Assembly: GCA_002477275.1 (NCBI GenBank) | Contig: DLOU01000065.1 | Coordinates: 53,966-67,433, forward strand | DNA length: 13,468 nucleotides | Source of the DNA: Caryophanales bacterium UBA7476 | Lineage (GTDB): Bacteria; Bacillota_I; Bacilli_A; RF39; UBA660 | Reading direction: 5' to 3' | Shown: positions 6,970-13,453 of the stretch, one piece after another | Position numbering within the stretch: position 1 is the stretch's first letter | How the letters are laid out: every line of letters starts with the position of its first letter | Notes under the pieces: model-generated | Told to the model about the DNA's origin: nothing | Seen by the model: only the letters and a program-made list of their open reading frames with translations | The model's database searches: none | Translations under genes and position numbers: made by a program

Positions 6970-9900
6970 AATAAGATATTTTTGATTTTGGTACTTCAAT
7001 TGCGGGACGGGCGCCGAAGTAACTCGTACCGCTAGCGTTGAAGTCGTTGACGTAGCGGTTGCTGCCATTGACAACCCAAACGCCGTAATAGTCAGACGCG
7101 TTAGGCGTTTCTAACCATGGTCCGTAGCTTCCTATTGATGATTTTGCGTATTTTGTGTTTTCCATTATATAGTTACAGATATCTAAATCTCCTGTTGTTC
7201 CTTTTATGACTACTTCTGTCAAATTACATCCCGCCATTAATTCTTTTGCTGTTAATAGTCTTGCTGCATATCCTTCGTAACTAAAGTTTGTTGGTAGTGT
7301 TCCACCAGTTGTTGTTGGTGAATCATGTGTTGATTGATCTTCTCCTAATATGGCACGTGTATCACTTTTTAAACTTATATTACTCCATTGACTTGTTGTT
7401 GGTAATTGTTTCATTACAGTTAATGGTCCATGCCAATTATCATAATACGTTCTTGTTGGATCTACTGTTTGTATATCAGCTGCATTTGAATATGCAAATG
7501 TATTTTTATTACATGCTACTCCGCTTGTTACATTATTATAATATATTAATACTGCTGTACTATCATCAAATTCTTTTGCAGAAGTATCATAATAATCACT
7601 TACATAATAGAATCTTTCAGTAAGTTCATCAAAGTCTCCATCTCCATTTACATCACACGTGAATGCATCTCCGCTATTTAATGTTCCACTTGTTCCACAT
7701 GAACCATATGTTATTGTACTTGTTCCTTTGCTTCCGCTTTCTGTATATCCTGCGCCTGAACAATGATATGTTCCATCTGTTTGTGAACATGTCTCTTCAT
7801 GTAGTTTTACTGCTCTTTTACAAATTATTCCATCTCCTACTGTGATATTTTCATTATTAGAACATGTGTTTTTAGATAATCTTGTTATATTTACATTATT
7901 TGCGCATACTTTTAATTCTTCAAAGTGTGCATATATTGTTGTATCACTTGTTATTGGTGTATCAAAATCAAATTTAGTTGTATATGTATCATCTGTATAC
8001 CAATTATCAAATGTATAACCTGATTTTGTTGGATTAGTTGTTGGTTTTGTTACTTTATTTCCATATTTTATTGTTTGACTTGATACTGATGATCCTCCAT
8101 CTGTGTTAAATGATACTGTAAATGTTGGCATTGTTCCTATACGGAATGCTGGAGCAATTCCCTTAGTAGTATCAGTTGCAGGATTAACTGTAGGATTACC
8201 AGTTGTAATTACAGAAATAAAAGAAGAGTTTGTAGTATTACTAGCTGAACGTGTCCACCAATATTTGCTAAGTCCATCTAAATTATACTTTATTCTTGAT
8301 TCATTATTATTGTTTAAATCATAATAGTCTAATGTTCTTGTATCTGTTGTTACATCATTCTTATTATCCCAATCTCTTTCTACGCCTATTTCTCTACTTG
8401 ATAATAAATATATTTTATTTTTATCAGTATCAGTTGCTGTTATATCTGCTGATACTCCAGTTTTACCTGAGCTTGATACTATTGGATATGTTGGTATTAT
8501 TAGACTTTTTATATCATTTGGTAATTTATTATAGAAATCACTATTTAGATAAGTTACCATTTCAGATTCTTTCCAACCACCAGCATTTGTATCTGTTGGA
8601 TTCATTCTCTTTAATGTAACAAAATCTATAAATTCTATTACTGTTCCACATGCTGTTTGTGAATAGCCTTCAGTACTACATACACTTGGAGTTGATGTAT
8701 TTGCAAGTCTTACTGTGTATGATTCATTTGCTCCATCATCATCCATATCAAGTTCAACTTCTTTTTCACAGCCAACCGCATAATATTCAGAATCACTTTC
8801 TAAATTAGTCTTTATTGTATTCCATGAATCTGTACTAAATGTTTTACAAACATTTTCAGTATATCTTGCATATATTGTTACATTACTATTTGGCATATAT
8901 GAACTTGTTACTTCTATACCACCAGTTAATTCTGTATACCATGCGTCAAATTCATAATTTTCAGGTGGTGTTGGTACAGGAAGTTCTCCTATTGGAGTTC
9001 CTATTTCTTGTGTTATGTATGTTTGAGTTAATGTTCCATCTTGTGTATTTAATGTAACTGTATATGTAGATGCCTCTACTGTTACTTCTATTGTTTTAGT
9101 TTTTCCAGAAGTCGAACCAGTTATTGTTATTGTAGTTGTTCCTACTCCAGTACCCGTTACTTTGCCAGTTTGATCTACTGTAGCGATATTTTCATCATTT
9201 GAAGAGAAAGTATATTCTTCTTCTACATTAGATACTATTAGAGTTTCTTCATTACCTTTTATTAAAGATATACTTGATGGTGAAACAGTTGCTCCTGTTA
9301 CATCTTTATAATATCTAGCATAAATAGTTATATTACTGTTTGGAGTATAACTACTTGTTACTACGGTTCCATCTGTTAAACCTGTATACCAATTAGAAAA
9401 CGATTTACCTGTTGGGGCAGTTGGCGTTGGAAGTGTCCCAACTGAGTCACCAATATTTATTTTCTTTGATGCAGGTGACACACTTCCTCCGTTCGCATTA
9501 TAAGTTATTTTATACTTTTCAGTACTTTCTTCCTGATATGTACCAAGTTTTATATACATATTTGATAAAGTCGTATTATTTAAAAATCTTTGAGCTGATG
9601 TAGCAGATACATTTGTTGGCGCTGCTCCAAACCATACACTTAAATCAAATGTAGGATTATACTTAGATAAATCATTAACTAAAACTTTGTCTTCATCATT
9701 TATTTGTAAATATATTTCTTGTGCATCTTTTTGTTCATTATATATTCTATATATTTTAACTGTTTCAACTCCACTTTCACCTAAATATTTTACTTCATTC
9801 GCCGATGAGGTTTTTCTTGATGATAAATCTAGTTGTGAATAGTTGTTTCGTTTTCTAAATACTAAACCAGGATAATTATTTCCTTCAAGTTTTGTATTCA

Positions 9901-11461
9901 TAAATGTTGCTTGACCTGTTTGTTCTGATGAATTATATGATACAATTGTAAATCCTATTTCATAATCTTTATCATGATTTTCTTCATTATATAGATTTAT
10001 TCCAGTATCTATATATTTATTTGTACCATTTGCATAACTACAATTATCTTCAGTTAAAACACCACTTGATCCATTAAATGTACATTCTCCTGGTTCACTA
10101 AATACTACTGGGAATGGATTTGTTTTAAACTTAGCATAAATTATCGTATCACTTGTAATTTCAGTATTAAAATCAAATAATGTGTTGTAATTTGTATCTG
10201 TATACCAATCATCAAACGTATAACCTTCTTTTGTTGGATTAGTAGTTGGTTTTGTTACTTTATTTCCATATGTAATGGTTTGATTATCTACACTTGTTCC
10301 TCCATCTGTATCAAATGTTATTGTAAATGTTTGATCAGTATATCTTGCATATATTGTTATATTATTATTTACTATGTAAGAACTTGTTACTTTTGTTCCT
10401 CCAGTTAACTCTGTATACCATGCATCAAAATCTTTTCCTGCCTGAGCAGTTGGTGTAGGAAGTTCTCCTATAGCTGTTTCTTTATTAACACTTCTCGTTG
10501 TTTCATCAACTGTTCCTCCATTTGGATTAAATGTAACGGTTATAAGTGTTGAAACATATTCTGGATAAACATTTGTATCTTCTGTTATATTAAATATTAT
10601 TGTTTTAGTTGTTTCTCCATTACTCCATCCAGTAAATTCATAATTAGCTTTATCTTTTGCAGTCAATGTTATTTCTGTTTCATATGGATATGTAGAGTTT
10701 GTAAATGTTGTTTCTATATCATCATTTAAAGTTAAATTATATTCATGCCTTGTATAAGTATATGTTACTTCACTATCCTCATCTGCTGATATAGTTAAGT
10801 TTTGTGAAGTTGTAGGATTAACAAAACCAGTTTTTGGTTTAAATGGTGCGGTTACTTCTGTATCAGTTGGTCCTGTTAACTCTTCTCTAACAGTCTCATA
10901 AGTTCCATCTAAGTTTGGATATTTATGATTTACATAATATTTTGTATTTTGATTCTTTGACCAATGTGCAGTATAAGCTTTTGTTCCTGTTTCATGAGAT
11001 ATTGTTACTCTAGTATATAAATTTTCACTTTCACCTTCAGTCCATCCAGCAAATGTATACCCTTTTCTTGTAGGATTAACTAATTCAAATTCATCTTCTA
11101 CTGTATACTTAGTAGGATTGGCACTACTAGGAGTTACGGTTCCATTATCTAGGTTATAAGCTATATTATATTCTTTGACTGTAAACTCTGCTTCAAGATC
11201 TAGTTTTCCCTTTACAATTGTATTTTCTGTTACAACATTTCCATCTTGATCTTTCCATCCATTAAATGTATAACCATCTTTTGATACATTAGGTAATTCA
11301 CCGATAGGTTGTCCATAAGTAACTGTTCTTGTATCTACATTACCTGCTCCATCTGTATCAAAACTTATTTCATAGTCTAAATATTCACTTTTTAAAGTAA
11401 ATGATTTAATATTAATATTCATTTGATACTTCTCTTCTGCAAAAATCATAAATGGAGACAT
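6968..11461 (-). CDS. Large secreted InlB-repeat surface protein with C-terminal lectin-like domain, possible DGR target
   Basis: From the first ATG it has 1497 residues. The open frame extends upstream to 11536 and encodes a Lys/Arg-rich stretch, then VGNLLVLIAIVMSPFMIFA, a convincing signal peptide with cleavage likely before EEK. The annotated ATG cuts this in half, and no ATG, GTG or TTG lies further upstream. Domains in order: InlB-type (Listeria-Bacteroides) repeats at about 29-93 and 97-167, a MucBP-like region 174-240, an InlB-like repeat 245-303, InlB repeats 306-374 and 378-445, a LamG-like all-beta region about 450-645, InlB 650-717, a bacterial Ig-like Big_2 721-797, InlB 799-867, a DUF6273-like lectin fold 871-1108 (GGWKESEM, YWWTRSAS, GIAPAFRI), InlB 1113-1180, and a second Cys-rich lectin-like domain 1183-1497 (GYAARLLTAKEL, GPWLETP, GARPAIEV). 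No C-terminal anchor is seen. The last 45 or so codons are GC-rich and look hypermutable. Adhesion or ligand binding is inferred from architecture. Confidence 0.85.
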   Translation of the reverse strand: MSPFMIFAEEKYQMNINIKSFTLKSEYLDYEISFDTDGAGNVDTRTVTYGQPIGELPNVSKDGYTFNGWKDQDGNVVTENTIVKGKLDLEAEFTVKEYNIAYNLDNGTVTPSSANPTKYTVEDEFELVNPTRKGYTFAGWTEGESENLYTRVTISHETGTKAYTAHWSKNQNTKYYVNHKYPNLDGTYETVREELTGPTDTEVTAPFKPKTGFVNPTTSQNLTISADEDSEVTYTYTRHEYNLTLNDDIETTFTNSTYPYETEITLTAKDKANYEFTGWSNGETTKTIIFNITEDTNVYPEYVSTLITVTFNPNGGTVDETTRSVNKETAIGELPTPTAQAGKDFDAWYTELTGGTKVTSSYIVNNNITIYARYTDQTFTITFDTDGGTSVDNQTITYGNKVTKPTTNPTKEGYTFDDWYTDTNYNTLFDFNTEITSDTIIYAKFKTNPFPVVFSEPGECTFNGSSGVLTEDNCSYANGTNKYIDTGINLYNEENHDKDYEIGFTIVSYNSSEQTGQATFMNTKLEGNNYPGLVFRKRNNYSQLDLSSRKTSSANEVKYLGESGVETVKIYRIYNEQKDAQEIYLQINDEDKVLVNDLSKYNPTFDLSVWFGAAPTNVSATSAQRFLNNTTLSNMYIKLGTYQEESTEKYKITYNANGGSVSPASKKINIGDSVGTLPTPTAPTGKSFSNWYTGLTDGTVVTSSYTPNSNITIYARYYKDVTGATVSPSSISLIKGNEETLIVSNVEEEYTFSSNDENIATVDQTGKVTGTGVGTTTITITGSTSGKTKTIEVTVEASTYTVTLNTQDGTLTQTYITQEIGTPIGELPVPTPPENYEFDAWYTELTGGIEVTSSYMPNSNVTIYARYTENVCKTFSTDSWNTIKTNLESDSEYYAVGCEKEVELDMDDDGANESYTVRLANTSTPSVCSTEGYSQTACGTVIEFIDFVTLKRMNPTDTNAGGWKESEMVTYLNSDFYNKLPNDIKSLIIPTYPIVSSSGKTGVSADITATDTDKNKIYLLSSREIGVERDWDNKNDVTTDTRTLDYYDLNNNNESRIKYNLDGLSKYWWTRSASNTTNSSFISVITTGNPTVNPATDTTKGIAPAFRIGTMPTFTVSFNTDGGSSVSSQTIKYGNKVTKPTTNPTKSGYTFDNWYTDDTYTTKFDFDTPITSDTTIYAHFEELKVCANNVNITRLSKNTCSNNENITVGDGIICKRAVKLHEETCSQTDGTYHCSGAGYTESGSKGTSTITYGSCGTSGTLNSGDAFTCDVNGDGDFDELTERFYYVSDYYDTSAKEFDDSTAVLIYYNNVTSGVACNKNTFAYSNAADIQTVDPTRTYYDNWHGPLTVMKQLPTTSQWSNISLKSDTRAILGEDQSTHDSPTTTGGTLPTNFSYEGYAARLLTAKELMAGCNLTEVVIKGTTGDLDICNYIMENTKYAKSSIGSYGPWLETPNASDYYGVWVVNGSNRYVNDFNASGTSYFGARPAIEVPKSKISY
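7002..7129 (-). other. Candidate DGR variable region at the 3' end of the surface-protein gene
   Basis: Residues about 1445-1487 are encoded by DNA quite unlike the rest of the window. In 7021-7080, 31 of 60 bases are G or C, against roughly 30% nearby. From D1457 to P1486, 20 of 30 codons end in C, and AAC, AGC, GGC, GAC, TAC, GTC, CGC and TTC can all arise from AAC by changing only adenines. The segment lies in a lectin-like fold just before conserved ARPAIEV and ends in a G/C-only-rich patch (7002-7015) that could act as the initiation site for mutagenic homing. No template repeat or reverse transcriptase is in this window, so the call rests on composition, codon pattern and position. Confidence 0.5.
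7922..8116 (-). repeat. InlB repeat nearly duplicated at 10127-10321
   Basis: Residues 1116-1180 of the large protein align without gaps to residues 381-445. 48 of 65 residues are identical by eye, including KVTKPTTNPTK, FDFxT and ITSDT. The two are more alike than either is to the other InlB repeats, which points to internal duplication or gene conversion. Confidence 0.8.
10127..10321 (-). repeat. InlB repeat, partner of 7922-8116
   Basis: This encodes residues 381-445, the other copy of the close pair. It directly precedes the LamG-like region, whereas its partner directly precedes the Cys-rich terminal lectin-like domain. The repeat therefore acts as a stalk unit ahead of a candidate binding domain in both places. 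Confidence 0.8.
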
Positions 11462-11536
11462 AACTATTGCGATTAAAACTAGTAAGTTTCCTACTTTTAA
11501 CCTTTTATATCTTTTCTTATTCTTAATAAATATTAA

Positions 11537-11539
11537 TCA
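11537..11539 (-). other. In-frame TGA joining two surface-protein reading frames
   Basis: The TGA is the only interruption of one frame running from 12067 to 6968. It falls in the middle of a transmembrane segment. It is the only TGA used as a stop among the genes whose ends are visible here; the others use TAA or TAG. Gly (GGA) or Trp (TGG) would fit the helix at this position, each one base away. Confidence 0.7.
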
Positions 11540-12067
11540 AGTAACAGCTACTATTAATAGAACTAAATATTTAAGTATTCCATCTCTTGTATTAGGATTA
11601 TTTATTCCTATAGTAGTAGTATCTCCACTTTCATTAATTAAGTTTAAGGATATTTTTAAATCATCTATATTTATACTTTCAGTATTAACTAACTTTTTCT
11701 TATAAGTTATAGTTACTTTTACTTTAGATGTTTTACCTTTTTTAATTAATTCATTATCATACTCATAATCTATCTTTAAATTATCTTTTGTATAATTATC
11801 TTCTACTGAATCAATCTTCCAAGATTCATCATCATTATTCTTAATAGTAATCTCATAAGTTACAAAGTCATCTTGCTCATTAAAAGTTGCACTTGTATTT
11901 ATATTATTACCATCAATAGCTGGTGTTTCAACTTCTGCAGTACTGCTTTTTGAAACAACCTTTGCTTCATCTACTTTAACATCTACTTCTTTAGCAAAAA
12001 CACTTGTACTAAAGAAAGAAATTACTAATAGAAAAAGCATTAAAAATCTTTTTACTAATTTACTCAT
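11537..12067 (-). CDS. Small secreted protein with sortase-like C-terminal signal cut by a TGA
   Basis: The protein has 176 residues. A clear signal peptide, MSKLVKRFLMLFLLVISFF then STSVFA, is followed by mature KEVDVKVD. The body (about 45-150) is predicted beta-rich, with phrases such as VTYEITIKNNDDESWKI and KKGKTSKVKVTITY that suggest an Ig-like or DUF11-type domain; I do not recognise a named family. The end reads NNPNTRDGILKYLVLLIVAVT then TGA. NPNTRD resembles a non-LPXTG sortase motif, and the hydrophobic run is only about 11-13 residues with no positive tail. If the TGA is ignored the frame continues LIFIKNKKRYKRLK, which completes a standard cell-wall-sorting anchor and leads straight into the next protein. 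AGGAG sits 8 nt before the ATG. It is the first gene of a probable two-gene unit with the large surface protein. Confidence 0.75.
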   Translation of the reverse strand: MSKLVKRFLMLFLLVISFFSTSVFAKEVDVKVDEAKVVSKSSTAEVETPAIDGNNINTSATFNEQDDFVTYEITIKNNDDESWKIDSVEDNYTKDNLKIDYEYDNELIKKGKTSKVKVTITYKKKLVNTESINIDDLKISLNLINESGDTTTIGINNPNTRDGILKYLVLLIVAVT

Positions 12068-12079
12068 ACTACATTCTCC

Positions 12080-12096
12080 TACCTTTATAAAAGGTA
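12080..12096 (-). promoter_or_regulatory. Small inverted repeat in the leader of the small surface-protein gene
   Basis: TACCTTT (12080-12086) and AAAGGTA (12090-12096) form a 7-bp hairpin with a 3-nt loop that abuts the AGGAG ribosome-binding site (12076-12080). An overlapping palindrome GGTATACC is at 12093-12100. It could tune translation or bind a regulator; there is no direct evidence for either. Confidence 0.35.
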
Positions 12097-12124
12097 TACC
12101 ATTTTTACTAGTATTTATACAACA
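12095..12124 (-). promoter_or_regulatory. Possible promoter for the two surface-protein genes
   Basis: On the minus strand TTGTAT is followed 18 bp later by TATACC, just after the T tract of the upstream gene's terminator. The -10 is a weak match. Its position suits a transcript with a short leader before the ATG at 12067. Confidence 0.35.
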
Positions 12125-12151
12125 AAAAAAAAGAGAAAAATTTCTCTTTTT
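12123..12151 (-). terminator. Rho-independent terminator of the EIIB-like gene
   Basis: AAAAAGAGAAA (12128-12138) pairs with TTTCTCTTTTT (12141-12151). On the minus strand a long T run continues to 12124. The stem overlaps the TAA stop at 12150-12152. It separates this gene from the surface-protein unit. Confidence 0.8.
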
Positions 12152-12455
12152 ACTTTAAATCTTCTATATATTTTTTTAATTGCTTTGAATCATGGTCAAG
12201 TATAATTTTTAACTGATTATCTATCTCAACAATTCCTTTAGCTCCTAGTTTTTGAATACCTTCTTTATTTGCTTTACTTACATCTTTTAAAGTTACTTTA
12301 AATCTTGATAAATCTACTTCTGTTTTTATTATGTTATCTTTTCCTCCAAGGTATTCTACTAATTTATTTAAATCTATATTTGCGTCCTTTTTATTTGCTT
12401 TTAGAACTGCTAAAAGTATTATTAAAAGAACTACAATTATTATCGCATATTCCAT
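12150..12455 (-). CDS. Membrane-anchored PTS EIIB-like protein lacking the phosphorylation Cys
   Basis: The protein has 101 residues. An N-terminal membrane segment (about 4-18, IIIVVLLIILLAV) is followed by KANKKD, so the soluble part is expected in the cytoplasm. Residues about 29-98 match the glucose-family PTS EIIB fold: LVEYLGGKDNI (33-42), SRFKVTLKD (50-58, normally TRLRVxVKD), KLGAKGIVEID and a final helix. In active EIIB domains a Cys sits three residues before the conserved Arg and accepts phosphate from EIIA; here that position is D48. No EIIC or EIIA is adjacent. A transport role is therefore unlikely, and a regulatory or structural role is possible but unknown. The ATG has AAAGGA at good spacing and a strong promoter. 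The gene is divergent from the spore coat genes. Confidence 0.75.
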   Translation of the reverse strand: MEYAIIIVVLLIILLAVLKANKKDANIDLNKLVEYLGGKDNIIKTEVDLSRFKVTLKDVSKANKEGIQKLGAKGIVEIDNQLKIILDHDSKQLKKYIEDLK

Positions 12456-12482
12456 ATTTATTTCCTTTCTATTTCCATCTTT

Positions 12483-12511
12483 ATTATATATTACTTTTAT
12501 AAAGTTGTAAA
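12483..12511 (-). promoter_or_regulatory. Sigma-A promoter of the EIIB-like gene
   Basis: TTTACA (12506-12511) and a perfect TATAAT (12483-12488) are separated by 17 bp on the minus strand. This predicts a start near 12476 and a leader of about 20 nt containing the AAAGGA ribosome-binding site. It is the best vegetative promoter in the window. Confidence 0.65.
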
Positions 12512-12539
12512 TATTTCATTTAACTTGAATATATTTTAT

Positions 12540-12553
12540 TAGGTTTATACCTA
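12540..12553. promoter_or_regulatory. Palindrome between the divergent promoters
   Basis: TAGGT (12540-12544) and ACCTA (12549-12553) are inverted with a 4-bp centre. The site touches the -35 side of the sigma-K-like promoter and could be an operator for it. It is short, so it may be chance. Confidence 0.3.
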
Positions 12554-12554
12554 C

Positions 12555-12581
12555 ACAATTATTTAGTCTATACATACTTTA
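12555..12581 (+). promoter_or_regulatory. Sigma-K-like mother-cell promoter of the spore coat gene pair
   Basis: AC at 12555-12556 lies exactly 16 bp upstream of CATACTTTA (12573-12581). The Bacillus sigma-K consensus is AC, 16 bp, CATANNNTA. The predicted start near 12588 leaves a leader of about 23 nt with AGAGGTGG before the first coat gene. The agreement with the products strengthens the call, but consensus motifs are short. Confidence 0.5.
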
Positions 12582-12610
12582 TTATAGAAAGAAAGTTAAG
12601 AGGTGGAAAT

Positions 12611-13000
12611 ATGGTGAATAACGAAAGTTGTTGTTTTGCTAAAATATTAAAAACTATTGAAATTCTTCAAAACAAAACAGATAACTCTATTTGCTGTGAA
12701 GAAGGATGTGATAGACCTTTTTTAGGTCCTAATAGTGAATTAATTTGTTATAATACAAGACCTGTACAATTCTATACTAGAAATGGTGAATTATTTGAAG
12801 TAACTTATACATCTAATGGTACTACTTTAACATCAAATACTTTTAGAGTTGAGAAAGTAAATGATTGTTGTTGTAAATGTAGAATACTTGCTGTTGATGA
12901 TTCAGGAAATATTACTTCAACTAATAATTTTATAACTATTAATTTAAAGTGTATGTGTGTTCTTAAATGCTTATCTGATATAGCATTAGAATGTATTTAG
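12611..13000 (+). CDS. Spore coat/exosporium protein of the CotY/CotZ/ExsY family
   Basis: The protein has 129 residues, 14 of them Cys. The order of motifs follows Bacillus ExsY/CotY/CotZ: GCDRPFLGP (33-41), CYNTRPVQFYTRNGE, FRVEKVNDCC, RILA, then ITINLKCMCVLKCLSDI near the end (ExsY has FLG, NTRPF-LYTKAG, FRVESVDD, ITVDLSCFCAIQCLRDV at the same places). In bacilli these proteins are made in the mother cell and self-assemble into disulphide-linked two-dimensional lattices forming outer coat or exosporium layers. The start ATG has AGAGGTGG upstream; the gene ends TAG. It is followed 12 bp later by a paralogue. It is shorter than ExsY (about 150), mainly from a compact N-terminus and central loop. 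No signal peptide is present, as expected for a protein assembled in the mother-cell cytoplasm. Confidence 0.85.
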   Translation: MVNNESCCFAKILKTIEILQNKTDNSICCEEGCDRPFLGPNSELICYNTRPVQFYTRNGELFEVTYTSNGTTLTSNTFRVEKVNDCCCKCRILAVDDSGNITSTNNFITINLKCMCVLKCLSDIALECI

Positions 13001-13012
13001 AAAGGAGTTTTT

Positions 13013-13420
13013 ATGTGCGAGGATAATAATATTAATACTAGTGATTGTTCTTGTTTAAATGAACTTTTTACTAATATAATTAAACTTCAAAAAAAGGAAA
13101 CTAAATGCTGCGAAGAAACTGGTTGTGATAGACCTTTTTTAGGTCCTGTCAATACTTTAATCTGTTATAATACAAGACCTATAAATCTATATAACTGTCA
13201 AACTGGTGATCTTTGGTCTATAGATTATACTTTTAATGGGACAACAGGAGAATCAACTGTATTTAGATGTGAAAGTATTGATGATTGTTGTTTAACTTGT
13301 AGAATACTAATTGATAATGGTGACTCAACTTATACTGCTACTAATCAGTTCTTTACTATTAATTTAAATTGTGTAAGTGCTGTTAGATGTCTTCCAGATG
13401 TTTATTTAAATATTTGTTAA
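13013..13420 (+). CDS. Second CotY/CotZ/ExsY-family spore coat protein, tandem paralogue
   Basis: The protein has 135 residues, 15 of them Cys. It shares GCDRPFLGP, LICYNTRP, a YTxNGTT-like turn, FRxExxDDCC, CRIL and a final FFTINLNC-RCLPDV with its neighbour, and nucleotide identity is still visible (for example GATAGACCTTTTTTAGGTCC in both). It is a local duplication that has diverged at the N-terminus and in the variable loops. AAAGGAG lies 5 nt before the ATG and the gap to the first gene is 12 bp, so the two should be co-transcribed from the sigma-K-like promoter. Paired paralogues mirror CotY/CotZ in B. subtilis and ExsY/CotY in the B. cereus group, where the two make different parts of one crust or exosporium lattice. 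That division of labour is inferred here. Confidence 0.85.
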   Translation: MCEDNNINTSDCSCLNELFTNIIKLQKKETKCCEETGCDRPFLGPVNTLICYNTRPINLYNCQTGDLWSIDYTFNGTTGESTVFRCESIDDCCLTCRILIDNGDSTYTATNQFFTINLNCVSAVRCLPDVYLNIC

Positions 13421-13453
13421 AAAAAGAAATAGAATTAAAGTAATTCTATTTCT
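13421..13453 (-). terminator. Rho-independent terminator, best oriented for a convergent gene beyond the window
   Basis: AGAAATAGAATTA (13425-13437) pairs perfectly with TAATTCTATTTCT (13441-13453), a 13-bp stem with a 3-nt loop. The T tract is on the minus-strand side (A run at 13419-13425), while the plus-strand side reads CAGACTG with no T run. It may work in both directions but is a proper intrinsic terminator only for minus-strand transcription. Confidence 0.7.

Noticed and set aside
7288..9603. Several plus-strand ORFs of 60-111 codons opposite the large surface-protein gene
   Set aside because: They are mirror readings of the Thr/Tyr/Asn-rich repeats, give Leu/Tyr-rich low-complexity proteins, lack ribosome-binding sites and overlap a strongly supported gene.
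6968..12067. Genetic code 4 or 25 (TGA as Trp or Gly) for the whole organism
   Set aside because: Uninterrupted frames of 773, 1035 and 1497 codons contain no in-frame TGA and encode Trp as TGG, which is not expected if TGA were a common sense codon. A local event at 11537-11539 remains possible.
12305..12502. Plus-strand ORF of 65 codons opposite the EIIB-like gene
   Set aside because: A Leu-rich antisense shadow; it overlaps the EIIB-like gene and its promoter.
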